NCBI GenBank assembly: GCA_032871835.1
Contig: CM065300.1
Span: 5,661,768-5,725,767 of the forward strand
Direction of reading: 5' to 3'
DNA from: Dipteronia dyeriana
Lineage: Eukaryota > Streptophyta > Magnoliopsida > Sapindales > Sapindaceae
Length of the DNA: 64,000 bases
The notes under the pieces were generated by a model. The model made no database searches, was not told the DNA's origin, and was given only the letters and a program-made list of their open reading frames with translations. Shown in pieces: positions 21,857 to 33,889 of the stretch; within the stretch, counting starts at the first letter, position 1; the number at the start of each line of letters is the position of its first letter. The position numbers and the translations under genes are program-made.

Positions 21857-23348
21857 TGTGACACCTAAACCATTCAGGCCCAACAAAAGGCCCAACTTGA
21901 GAAAAAAAAAGAGATAAACGTGAATGAAATGCCATCATGTGAGTAAGCCATCATAGTCTGTTTTGTAACTTTAGTGGTATCTATCCATACCTATATATAT
22001 TGGAGGATAAACATGATATCAGTTAGAAAGCAGTGGGATCGAGTAGAAGAAAGGAAAGAGAAGGAAGACAAGGGAAAAGAAGTAAGTGGAGTATGATGTG
22101 ATTTTTAGATTTTGGTTGATTTCTTCTTGAATTCAACATATTCTAATTTGGTTTTTTTGCGATTGTTAGGGAAATAAGACGAAGTAGAGGAACCTAGCAT
22201 ACTTGGTCCGAATTAAGCTTGACGTATAGGTTGTGAGTGAAAAAGTTTCCAGTTTTATGCTTAAAATTAATTGTTTGCAAATCATTTATGAGTTTTATTT
22301 CTTTTGTTGATTTATGGTGATTATATAGAGAACTGAAAGTATGTTTTTATGCTTATATTGACACTCACAATATCAGTTATATTACTTTTATAAATATTGA
22401 GAAGAGATTATGATTGATTTCATAAAAGCACCATGTCTGTACACTTCCCCAGTTATGATTATTGTTGGCTTTTGGGGCCGTTCTACACATGTGTATGTCA
22501 GATGAGTCGCTCTGCACGTGTACGACAGAAGTTAAAAGAGTATTGAGTCGCTCTGCACGTGTATGACAGAAGTTATTCCCGACTCTGCGTATGCAAGAAG
22601 TAATTCGGCTTACATATTGAAGATATCCATGTGTACTAATTTGGTACAGATTAAGATTTTATAAATTATCTTATTTTTGTTCAGAAAAGAGATGTATTAT
22701 CAGTTTATTAAGTACGAAAGTAGATATATTATCTTTAACTACTATGGAATTATTTGGCATGATACAGTTATACTTAGTATGTATTATTGAATGCATATCA
22801 AAAAGTTGTTCAGAAAAAAACTTATATTTTTAAAAAAGTTTTCACTCACTGGGCATTAGCGCTCATCCTTTCTTTAAAAATATTTTTTCAGGTAGCTGCT
22901 CAGTTGTGAGGACTCTGAAGTTTTGAGGTGGGCCACTCGATGACATCATGAAGCATAAGAGATATGTGGTCGGCATGGTCGACATGGTCGGTATGGAACA
23001 TGGTCGGATTTCTTACTCGGCCATGTTCGGTTTTGCTTACTCGGCCATGTTCGGATTTTCTACTCGGATTTCCTACTCGGCCTACTCAGATTTCTGGCCA
23101 TTTTACTTAGAAAGTAAAAAGTGGTCGGATTTTGTCTGGTCGAGATTTTAACTGACTTTTTGTAATGAACGAAATCTTACAGTTATGTACATTTTGTACT
23201 CTCTAATATTTTTCTTTTATTCTTTTTATGTTTAAAAGCAAGTATTTTCTATGGAATTTTAGTCAAAATTCTTTTATCATGTTAGTAAAAAGTACAGCCC
23301 ATAAGGACTCTCTCGTACTCAAGAGAGAAATCGGGGTGTGTTCTGTCA
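21857..23348 (+). repeat. 3' LTR of the Ty3 element (1492 bp)
   Basis: Begins TGTGACACC and ends TTCTGTCA. It is about 170 bp shorter than the 5' LTR through several deletions, including in the minisatellite. Confidence 0.92.
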
Positions 23349-24050
23349 CACAGATTAACAGCCTTTTGAATTGCAAGGATTTCAGCAGCACCAACATTAA
23401 AGAAGCCAACAAAAACTGAGAAAAGACACAACAACTTCCCTCTGGAATCATGTAACACTCCCCTAATACCAGCACGACCACCTCTAATTGAACCATCTAC
23501 ATTGAATTTCACAGCGTTACATAAAGGAAGGATCCAACCTTTGACTAAATTGCATTTCAGGGGCTTCACTTATGTACAACAATCCTTCATATTCTCCAAC
23601 ATAACAGAGATAGGTTCTTTGGAGCCTTTCCCATGATGTTTGAACCACCAAGCGTCACAAAACTTTATAAGGTCAATGAAATAGTTAAAGTCAGCTAGGG
23701 ATCCTTTAAACACAGCCAAATTCCTAGCTTCATATAAAGACCACACAATGGCCTAAAAGGGTGAGCTCTACGCTCTCCCTAACTTCCCACTAGGGCAAAG
23801 CCATCTCCACCCTAAAATCCACCCTTTTAAAAAGTTGTTGTTGCACCCAACTACGTCCCACCACCCCATACACTTAGACCATACCTTCCATGCCCAAGAA
23901 CAGAGAAAGAAAAGATGATCAATGGATTCAATTCCATTCCTACACAGCGGGCATTCCAAACTAGCCATCAATTGCATGCCAAAAGGATTCATCACTTGCA
24001 TGACCATGACCCTTCCTCTAAGGAGTTGCCACATAAAAACTTCCACCTTA

Positions 24051-24089
<39 letters not shown>

Positions 24090-27000
24090 TCCTCAGAAAA
24101 TATCTAGTATATCAATCTCTGGATTGTCCTCCAAGCAACGACGAAACGAACTCACAAAGAACACTCCATTGGGGCAATAGGACCAAGTAACATCATCTGA
24201 GATAGACTTTCTAATGACAATGTAGTTAAAAGACATGAGAAAAATATTCCACAAATTCACCTACCAATCATAGATTCTTCTTCTAAGATCAACTTTCCAA
24301 ACCCAGTTAACACCCTGCCAACTGCCAAAATCCTTAATTGAGCCACTCTTATTAGCTGCCAAAGCAAAGATTATGGGATGAATTAAGTTCAACGAACAGC
24401 CATCCCACTAGGTATCATCCCAAAACCGAATTCTGTCACCACAACCCACCACAAACTTAAAACCCCTATTAAGAACATTTGATGTTCAGGACCCTTCCTC
24501 AAAAAGGTTTCCAACAGCTTTTGAGAAAAAAAAAAGCTGTGGAAGGCACTCTCCAATTCCATTAGAGATTACTATGAGAAGTCCCATATTTCGCACAAAC
24601 AATCCTTTTCCAAAGGAATCCATCTTCTTTACTAAATCTCCATACCCATTTGGCTAACAAACCTCTGTTTTTATCTAAAACTCTCCCAATACCCAGACCT
24701 CCTTGACACTTGAGTTTACACATCGTCCCCCAATCCACTGCATGCACTTTCCTTTTCTCTACCCCATCACCCCAAAAAAAGCTTCTTTGCATTCTCTCTA
24801 AACGCTTTGATGTGAGGTCTTGCACCAAGAGGCAAACCTATATAGGTGATTGGAAGAGTGGCCTCCTTGCGGTTGAAAGAACTCGCCCAATCTTCCTCAA
24901 GAGCCAACTTTTTGCCTACTTTCACAACATAAGATTTATGAAAATCATTCCTTAAGCCTGAGGCTAACTCAAAACATCGAAGAATGAGTCTTGAATTATG
25001 AAGATACTCTAGATTAGGTTAGGGGAAATCATAGTATCATCGGCAAACTGAAGATGAGAAATGTGAACCCCGTTGTCGCCAAAAAGAATTCCTTTCACCA
25101 AACCCTTATCATAAGCTTTCTTGAACAGGCAACTAAGACTCTCCACCACTATATTGAAAAGAAAAGGAGACAAAGGATCCCCTTGTCAGAGCCCTCTCTC
25201 CATCCCAAACTTAGTTGTAGGGCTACCATTCACTAACAGAGAGAGAGATGGAGTCGCTATACAACACCTCATCCAATGTCTCCACTTCGCACTAAAACCC
25301 ATATCCACCATAACCAAATCTTAAAAGTCAAAGTCCACACTGTCATAGGCTTTCTCCAAGTCCAACTTAACAATGAAGCCGCCAACTTTATGATTCCTCC
25401 ATGAGTGGATTATCTCATCTGTTATAACCACACTATTAATGATTTGTCTGTTATAGACAAATGCCATTTGATGCTCACCGATCACCGAGTTCATCACCAC
25501 CTTTAAATGATTGGCTAGAACTTTAGCTAGAATTTTAGCTAGAATTTTGTACATCTAGCACACCAAGCTAATAGGTCTAAAATCTCTCATAGATTCCTTC
25601 TTCGAGCTTTTCGAAATGAGAGCTAGAAAAGTATTGTTTAAGCTCTTCACAATGTCCCCACTACTATAGAATTCCTGAATGAAATTCATGAAATCATCAT
25701 GAATCACTTCCCAACTAGCCTTAATAAAGTTTAGATTCAAACCGTCAGGGCCTAGTGCCTTATTACCATCACAACTGCTCACAGCCTCCCAAACCTCCTC
25801 TTGGCTAAAAACCTTTTCCAAAGAAACCTTCTCTGATTGAGAAATTTGATGAAAATCTAAATCCCAAATTTTTGGTTGTTGCCACGAGACATTCGTGAAA
25901 TGATTTTTGAAATACTTGTTCACCCCATTTCTCACATGAGGAGGATCTAAAACCTTCACACCATCAAACAAAATGTCACAATTTTGATTGCTTCTCTTCC
26001 TTTCATTTGCCACAAAATGGAAGTATTTAGTGTTCTTATCGCCCTCTTTTAGCCACTTAACTCTGAATTTTTATCTCCAAAACTACTTCTCCTTCCTAAA
26101 TTCCATCCAAAGTTTTGAAAGCAGAATCATACGGTCTTATCGTAACTTGTCCGACCATCCTTGTAAAGAGGCCTTGCTGTCAATCTTAGCTAAATCTGAC
26201 TCTAAATCCTTACAGGAAAAGGTGGCCTTGAAGTTAGCTTTTAACCACTTCTTCATACGATTCTTGATTGCTTGAATTTTGGCTGCTAAAGTCACACTCT
26301 TAGAACCCCTGACCTTGAAAACCTTCCTCCCAGTTAAAGCCTTTTGCATCAATAGTTTCTAGTCCAACCAACTATTACAAAAATGAAAAAGGCTTGGACC
26401 CCAATCATTCTTCTTCTCTCCGATCATGATAGCACTATGATCTGAAAGAGACTTTAGTAGAGTACTCTGGAGCAACGAAGGAAACCAAAGGAGAATCTCC
26501 GGTGATAACAAGAATCTATCCAACCTTGCCTAAGAAGCCTTCTCCCTATTGTTTGACCAAGTGTAGGAATCTCCAGCCAAAAGAATGTCCACCACTTTGG
26601 ACTATAAAACAAAGAAAGTAAAGTTTCAAATCGATCCCATATTACAACCTATACCAATTCTCACCAACAGATTGAGCACCGTATTAAAATCACCACCAAG
26701 ACACCAAGGAAGAGCGAAAGAATTTTGCACACCCACTAGATAGTCCTATAACTCTTTCCTTTCTGTCTTCACATTCACCCCGTAAACATTACAGAAAACC
26801 ATTTCTTTCTTACTACCAAACAATTCCCCTACCAAAATAATGCTTCTTTTGGACGGAATACATGACTTGACAGTAAAGAACTTTTCATTCCAAAGCGTGA
26901 TCAATCCATCAGAGGTGCCTTCAGCATCCATACCAATACCCCTTGTCAAAATATTGCCTTCCAAGGATCTTAACACACTACTATCAAAGGATCCAAGTTT

Positions 27001-27115
27001 TGTTTCTTGAAGGAACAGGACACCCGGTTTAAAATTGGATACCAAATTCCTAACCGCTTTACATTTTTCACCCCTCCCTAAAAGAGAGAACTAACATGAA
27101 AAGATAGAAGCCCCT
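23349..27115 (-). pseudogene. LINE-2 ORF2: endonuclease, reverse transcriptase, zf-RVT, RNase H start
   Basis: Endonuclease (about 27115-26400) shows FLQETKLGS (QExK motif) and FCNVYG. Reverse transcriptase: CDGNKALGPDGLNLNFIK (about 25790-25730), DFRPISLVC, LDLEKAYDSVD (about 25360-25325) and the catalytic HLQFADDT near 25050. zf-RVT ends at 23880 with Cys-Pro-Leu-Cys..Phe-Phe-Leu-Cys. RNase H starts with FNVDGSIRGG (about 23510) and includes AAEILAIQKA with its catalytic Glu. ORF2 nicks DNA and copies the LINE RNA at the target. Broken by many stops, and by a 34-G tract at 24053-24086 where CPPK is encoded in sister copies. Confidence 0.88.
24053..24086. repeat. Poly-G tract (34 G) inside LINE-2
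   Basis: An uninterrupted run of G. Sister LINEs have a short G/A-rich codon run (W-R-G-x-C-P-P-K, read on the minus strand) at this position. Confidence 0.97.
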
Positions 27116-27129
27116 ATACAAATAGGAAA

Positions 27130-28930
27130 AACAAAAATTATGAACCTTTTACCTCTTTAACGCGAACCTCATCCTTTGCTTCTCTTCTAGCTATTAATTA
27201 GGCCAAATCATTCTTCAGACCCCTAAAATCGAAGCCCAAGGTAGTTCTAATTTGTAAATTTGCATCACTTTACTGACTTCTTCTTCAAAATCACATAACT
27301 ATCTGTCTCCACATCTGGGAACTAAACCTGATGCCATCCTCTCTACAACGATAGTATTCTAGACCATCTCCTCCTCATTTTCCACTGCTATTATTGTTTG
27401 AACCAACTCATTTTCTTTTGCCAACCTCTCTACCAAGACAATCTTCTCAACCTAGCTGGACTTTCCACGACTAGACTCAAGAACCTGACTGCTTTTCGAA
27501 ATGCCTTCTGTTTCTTTTTCTACTGCTAAAACGAGCTGGACCATCTCATCCTGCCTTAACAAACTATCGGTTGATGTATTGTTTGTGTCATCGCATGGAC
27601 CGGCCTCTGTTGCATCAGGAACCGAGCTAGTCACTGCACTATCTTCTCTCTCATTGAGGCTCCTAACTTGGTTTGAAACAAGTAAAGGTCTCAGGTCCAC
27701 TACTAAATCCAATCCATCAGAAACATCTCGGGCTTGGGTTTTCAACGTGGGCTTGGAATTCACCTTGACCACTAGATCATGGCCCACAGAAATCGTCCCA
27801 TAGGATTTTCCTCACAGATAGATTTTGGTGAGGTCGTCCATTTCTTGGAACATTCACCAAACTATTTGCATGAATTCAAAAAGGACGACTGCCTTATTTC
27901 TTCTTTTGATGAAGATGCGCTTTCCATAAAGAACCTGACACCTCCCTTTGGTCTGCTCCTATTTTTCTCCAAATCCAACTTTCCCTACTGGAAAAGTACC
28001 GTAATAGGATTTTCTTTAGCCTTTCTAACCCACCTACATTTACCTTTATCACACTTGCCATGAACCAGAAAGATATTAGCTCTAAATCGAGGCTCCCACC
28101 CTTAACATGATGTCCATACTTCGCCTGAATCAGCTTCCCAATTTTGTACTTGCGCTGATCTGGCCTACTTTTGTTGACTAACTTGACAGATTTTCCAAAG
28201 TCGCCTATAAGCCTATACCCTACTACCGGAGAGCACACCAAAGAAGCATCTTCACCTACCACCAATGGCTTCCCAATTTGAAAACTATATTTTTATGACA
28301 GTTTTTGTCTGGTCATTCTTTAAGGCTAGATGATTTTCCGGCCACAGAAAATCCAGCGGACAACCCTCCACCATGAGCTTGACTACAAAAACCTTTTTTC
28401 CCATGTGAACCTCAACTTTGGATAAACTAAGATAGTCTTGAGGAATCAAAACTAGCAGCCTTCCTCTATCTATCCTTCTCATGTTCCTAGTTTCTCCATC
28501 AACCCACAAAGGTTCTTCAATCTACCAACCCAGTTTCATGAAAAAATCTAGGGTCCAGCAAGATAAAGGGATCCCACTACAAGTGATCCAAACAATTCTA
28601 GATTACGGAATTAGGGAATCCGACCACCTCACCATCGATAAGAGGCTATCCTCTCAAAGAAACCTCTTGTCAATGAACTCCCCCCTTCCAGATTCTAAGT
28701 TAAAGGTCCATAGGATACTTTTATCCCCTAAATACATCGTCGTAAAATCGAAACCTTTCTAGGTCAACCTATTGTTGACACTGGAAAAGTCCATAAAATG
28801 CTCAGAACACCCACAGCACAACACTTCAACCAGGGAAAGTCGTTATGAGGAACATCCCAGGACATTGAACCCATATTTTCTTCCTCAAACTTCGGAATAT
28901 TAGGACTATTAAAACCTTTAACAACCACTT
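27130..28930 (-). pseudogene. LINE-2 ORF1 (RNA-binding protein) remnant
   Basis: Open stretches 28509-28285, 28265-27894 and 27787-27452 belong to the LINE ORF1. The first includes WVDGETRNMRRIDRGRLLVL, the end of a DUF4283-type domain also seen in LINE-3 (35356) and LINE-5 (51951). The last is a Glu/Ser-rich linker. The RRM seen in LINE-3 and -5 is not recognisable, so the 5' end is lost or too diverged. ORF1 would coat the LINE RNA. Confidence 0.65.
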
Positions 28931-29070
28931 TATTATTGTAATAGAAAATAATTAATATATTTATTGTAATGAAATAATAAATACGGTCATTGATATGTGT
29001 GCTTATTTTTATTAATAGAAATAAGTTGATTCTTAACATGTGCCCTTAACATGACCCAACACACACACAT

Positions 29071-29136
<66 letters not shown>

Positions 29137-29137
29137 C
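28931..29137. repeat. AT-rich flank with (AC)n(AT)n microsatellite
   Basis: ACACAC from about 29060 changes to an AT run (29081-29130). The rest is AT-rich without genes. Confidence 0.85.
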
Positions 29138-29304
29138 GAGTAATGTTAGGTTTTTCAATTTTTTTTCCCAATTCTTTCCTAAATATGTGTAGCACATGAG
29201 GTATTAACATCACATCACCCACCACATAATCTCATGATTTACAATATGTTGATACTTCACGAGCTACACACATTTAAAAAAAATTGAAAAACCTAATATT
29301 ACTC
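29138..29304. mobile_element. 167-bp MITE in a TA microsatellite (Micron-like)
   Basis: Long inverted repeats: GAGTAATGTTAGGTTTTTCA at the left and the reverse complement of the right end, GAGTAATATTAGGTTTTTCA. Both arms continue similar for about 65 bp (..TGTGTAGC..GTAT..AACAT). It is bordered by (AT)n arrays on both sides (29081-29130 and 29311-29363), as described for Micron-type MITEs that insert into TA repeats. No transposase. Confidence 0.7.
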
Positions 29305-29307
29305 ATA

Positions 29308-29310
<3 letters not shown>

Positions 29311-29363
<53 letters not shown>
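29311..29363. repeat. (AT)n microsatellite, right of the MITE
   Basis: Nearly uninterrupted AT dinucleotides. The next 170 bp (29364-29530) is unremarkable AT-rich DNA. Confidence 0.95.
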
Positions 29364-29367
<4 letters not shown>

Positions 29368-29840
29368 CAGGCCACAATGTCCTCGAAATATCTATATATA
29401 AATAAATATATACATACCATTTAGCTGGGCTAAATATAAACCATTTAGGAGATTCCCATTGAAATTGAAGACTCCAAAATACATAAATGGAGTTTGTGAC
29501 ACTTGCAAATTAAGATTTTTGTAAGCAACATTTTTTTTTTTGAGAATCAGACTTTATTTATAAAACCAAACACCAAAACAGAATAACAAAGAACAAAGAA
29601 AGCAAAAGCAAAAAAACCCATAGAGAAAGAAAACCAAAAGAAATACAACACCAAAGTAGAGTGGAAACAACGCCCGAAGGAAAACAACGCCTAAGGTCGA
29701 GCCAAAAGACAAACGAAGATCAAGCCAAACAACAACTAACAAAATCCCCCTCTCTAGCAGAACCTTTTTTTAGCCAGACAATCCTCCTAGGAATTAGTCG
29801 CACGCGGCCTAAACACCACAGTCGCCAGCCCCAGATAACA

Positions 29841-32800
29841 TTAGAGGCTTCTAGTGTGTAAGATCGCTTGAGAAAAGTTATTGATATCCAAGTGACTGCT
29901 ATTAATCCAAGACACAACAGTCTTAGAATCACTTGAAAAGATAAACCTCTTGCCCACTAACTCTGCTTTTGAGACACACAGATCGCAAGCTCTAGCTATC
30001 GTTACAATTTCCACTATAATTGCATTTTGGATACCAATATTGAACGAGAAAGAGCACAACACACTTCCTCGATGGTCTCGAAGCACCCCTCCAATTCTCG
30101 CTTGCCCCAGAGTTCTTATAGTAGAGTTACCCACATTAAACATCAGAAAATTCGGAGGTTGGGGGGTCCAAACGCCAATATGCGGAATTTTAGTTTCGGA
30201 CGAATCTGAGTAAAGCTTAACTATGTTCAGGAGAAGATAGGTAATGGGAACGTTTGAACTCTTTTCAAGATTTTTGAACCACCAAGCAACCCAGAATCTT
30301 GCCATATCCAAAGTTTGGAAAAATGAAGCTTCAACATTGTTGAAAATCCTCCCATTCCTAACTTCCCAAATATACCACACAAAGAGAACCACACTATAGC
30401 ATAGTTCTTTTTGGTGCAAAGACCTTCCTAACCTTTCCACCACTTCACCAATGAAGCCGAAGAGCATCAACAAGAACCCTACCATTTGATGCAATTACAC
30501 TACAAATTGAAAGACCATTGGCAATGAAGGAAAATATGGTCAATAGTTTCATCAAAAACGTTGCACAGAGGACACTTCAAATTCGAACCATTTAGGAGAC
30601 CAAACATCCTCAAAGCATATTTTACCAACACCCTACCCTGAAGAAGATGCCAAACAAATAATTCGACCTTCGGAGGACCAAAACCTTGCCAAACGCCTTT
30701 AAAAACAGAATAATCCCCTGCTGTATCTTTTTCAAGCCTTGTCCAAAAAGACTTGACAAAGAACAACCCATTAGAGTAAAAATTCCAACTAACCGTGTGT
30801 AAAACTGAGGCAACAATTTTAAAGTTCTCTAAGCAACTCAAGAAACTCACCTACTGGTCTGTTTCCCATCTGAAGCGAGGTCTTCTAAAGGGAACATCCC
30901 ATCACCAATTTCTTCCTTTCCATTTGCCATACTCGAAAACACTGCCCAACTTATTGCTAGTTAATAAAAAAAAATCTAAGGAAAGCCTCCATCAAAGTCT
31001 TGCTATCCACCTTGATATCTGGCCATATAAACTATCACAATTTCTCTTACCCAGCACCACACCCAAACCTTCACCCAGAATCGAAGCAGATAAAGCACCT
31101 TGAGCAAAGAGACCACCCACCACCATTAAGAAAAAAGAGCCCGCTTGGCCGCTTTTCCAACTTCAATTCAAAGATTTCACCAAAACACTATATTTCGCAC
31201 AAATAACCCTTTTCTATAGAGGAAGGTCTTCCCTTCCAAATCTCCAAAACCATTTCGCCAAAAGACCTTTTTTTTTTGTTAAGGACCGAACCAATACCAA
31301 GACCACCATTAACTTTACTTTTGCTCAAGGTTTCCCACTTAACCGAATGGAGCTTCCTTTTTCACAACTATCCCCCCAAAAGAAACTTCTTTGAAGTCCT
31401 TCAATAATTTTAGTCATAGAGATCGGGATTTTAAAAACCGACATGAAATAATTAGGAATGCTAGACATCACCACTCTGATAAGGACTAATCTCTCACCCT
31501 TGTTTAGGAACATCTTCTTCCAAATGGCTAAACAATTTTTGATTCTTTGAATAAACTTTGCCTAAAACAATTTTGAGCACGGACGACCACCGAAAGGGAG
31601 GGCCAAGTACATAATTGGAAGCTTCGTTTTAGCGCACCTAAAAACCGTTGACCAATTTGGACTCTCCTCCTTCCCTTTTCCAGCCTTTACTATACAAGAT
31701 TTATTAAAATTGATACTCAAACCCGAAGCGATCTCAAAACACTTCAAAATTCTTCTAGTATTCAAAAGATAATCCGCTCTTGACTGAAGGAATAAGATGG
31801 TATCATCTGCGAATTGAAGATGAGAAACATGAACTACCCCATCGCCGAAAACAACCCCCTTTAACAAATCCAAAGACTTTGCCTTCCTAAAGAGAGCACT
31901 CTAACTGTCCACTGCTACATTAAAAAGAAAGAGGGATAACGGATCTCACTGGTGTAAACCCCTTTCGATCCTGAATTGTCTTGTTGGGCTTCCATTCACT
32001 AAGACCGAAAGCATTGGAGAAAGGATGGAAGAACATATCCATTGTCTCCACTTCCAACCGAACCCCATTTCACGTAAAATATTATCCAAAAAGGTATGAT
32101 CCAAACTGTCATAAGCTTTTTCAAAATCCAATTTCACCAGGAGGACCCCCACTCTGTATTGTTTCCATTGAAGAATGATCTCGTTGGTGATAACAAAACT
32201 GTCAAGAATTTACCGATTCTGTACAAACGCCGTCTAAGTCTCTCCTATAACCGAACTAATGACCTTCTTCATACGGTTAGACAGAACCTTGGCTAGGATT
32301 TTACAAAGAGAGCACACTAAACTGATTAGTCTGAAATCTTCCATAGTTGTCGGTTTCACATATTTTGGAATCAAAACAATGAACATTCTATTTAGCTTCT
32401 TAATCGATGAGGCGTTTTGATGAAATTCTTTCATAAATTTCACGAAATCACCTTTTATGACATCCCAATTCTGTTTGATGAAGCTTAAATTGAAACCATC
32501 CGCTCTGGCGCTTTATTGCCATCACATCTAGATAAAGCAAGCCAAACTTCTTCATAGCCGAAATTCTCCTGCAAAGAATTTCTTTCTGATTGAGATAGCT
32601 TTTTTAAAGGTAACCCATAGATTCTAGGATGAGTCCAACTCACATTCTTATATTGATTCTCAAAATAGTTAGCCACCCCACTTTTGACATCTTCCGGCTT
32701 TAAAACCAAGTTTTTATCAAAAGAAATATTTTCGATGAAATTCGATCTCCTTCTCCCATTAGCTATGCAATGAAAAAATATTGTGTTTCTATCGCCCTCT

Positions 32801-33884
32801 AAAAGCCATTTGATCCTTGATTTTTGTCTCCACTCATGCTCTTCTAGTCTAACAGCTCTCCACAAGTCAAAGAGCACCTTCATTCTCTCTTGCTTAACTC
32901 ATCATAACAACCTACAGAGGCTGCCTTTTGGTCAATGCTAGCCAACCGAGACTCTAGCTCTTTAGTGGAAGATGAAATGTTTTTCTTGAGCATCACCCAT
33001 CTCTTAATAGTACCCTTTGAGACCCGTAACTTGGAATGAAGAATATGGTTGTCTGACTTGGTTGATTTCATTCCAATCCAATCCTATTTTACTTCCGCTA
33101 TTAAAGCTTTATCATCCGATCACTCATTGTTAAACTGAAACTCCGAAATGCCTTAGACATAAAATTCTTTTGAAGCACCCAACATTATTGCACTATGATC
33201 TGAAACTGTTCTTAGGATCCCTATTTGGACAATGTCAGGGAGCCAAGATAACAAAATTGGGGACACCAGGAATTTATCCAATCTCTCCTAAGAACCCCTT
33301 CCCTGTTGTTAGACCATGTAAAAGTTGTCCCACACATCGAAATATCCACCACTCTGGCTTGGAGCAAGAAATCATTTAAAGCTCTAGTCGACCACTTGTT
33401 GAAATTGTCTCCTAGTCTTTCCGACTCGATAAGAATGGTGTTGAAATCCCCCCCCCCCCCCCCCCTCCCCCCCCCCGGCCCGATGCACCACGACAAAGAA
33501 TGAACTCCCACATCTCCCGTCTTTTACTTTCCAAATTAGACACATACAAATTACAAAAAACCAACTCCTTGTCAAACTTGTTGAGAACAGCCACTCAAAT
33601 ATACACAATTTCTTCGAAATGCAATCTTTGATCGTAACAAACTCCTCATCCCACAAAGTGATCAAGCCCCCAGCTAAACCCTCAACATCAACTACCATAC
33701 CTCTATTCAGATGGGCACCACCAAGACCTCTAATAATTCTATGATAAAAAATTCTCAGCTTAGATTCTTGAATAAAGAAAATGGTCGGTTTTTGACCCAT
33801 CACAACACTTCTCACCTTTCCTATTTTCCTCCTTACTAAGACCTCTAAAATTCCAAGACATGGCAAACATAAAAAACCTCTCAT
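29841..33884 (-). pseudogene. LINE-3 ORF2: endonuclease, RT, zf-RVT, RNase H
   Basis: Endonuclease: FFIQESKLRIF (about 33785) and GGDFNTI (about 33440), interrupted by the poly-C/G tract. RT: CDGNKAP (about 32510), DFRLISLVCSLCKILAKVL (32345-32290), KLDFEKAYDSLDH (32135-32095), and FADDTILF at about 31813-31790. zf-RVT: FGPPKVELFVWHLLQGR (30690-30640), CPLC and HIFLHC. RNase H begins at 30140 with FNVGNS, so the first catalytic Asp of the usual D-G pair is missing; Glu (VEIVTI) and DSKTVVSWIN follow. Non-functional. Confidence 0.88.
33448..33476. repeat. Poly-C tract in LINE-3 endonuclease
   Basis: C18-T-C10 on the plus strand. On the coding strand it lies directly upstream of the GGDFN endonuclease motif. 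Confidence 0.97.
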
Positions 33885-33889
33885 ACCCC

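Larger units (their letters stand above)
15431..23348 (+). mobile_element. Ty3/gypsy chromovirus (Tekay/Del-like), inserted in LINE-2
   Basis: Complete structure: 5-bp target duplication CACAG (15426-15430, 23349-23353), 5' LTR (15431-17092), tRNA-iMet primer site (17096-17107), gag-pol in one frame from 17193, a polypurine-like stretch before 21857, and 3' LTR (21857-23348). Domain order is gag, CCHC knuckle, protease, RT, RNase H, integrase, chromodomain, the chromovirus order. The TTTCGAGGATGAAATTC-like segment before the 3' LTR is common near the end of Tekay/Del elements. About a dozen stops and at least two frameshifts make it non-autonomous. Confidence 0.93.
15005..28930 (-). mobile_element. 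LINE-2: near full-length plant L1 LINE, split by the Ty3 element
   Basis: Minus-strand order: ORF1 (about 28930-27130), endonuclease (27115-26400), reverse transcriptase (26013-24840), linker and zf-RVT (24828-23768), RNase H (23569-23349, continuing at 15430-15181 after the Ty3 insert), a 3' UTR with AATAAA (15029-15024), and poly-A (15010-15005). The RNase H reading frame resumes exactly across the Ty3 element. Many stops and frameshifts show it is dead. The 5' end is placed where similarity to other LINE ORF1s fades; no target duplication was found. Confidence 0.85.

Noticed and set aside
24053..24086. Poly-G as a sequence gap or CRISPR-like spacer structure
   Set aside because: It is a single homopolymer, with no repeats or spacers around it.
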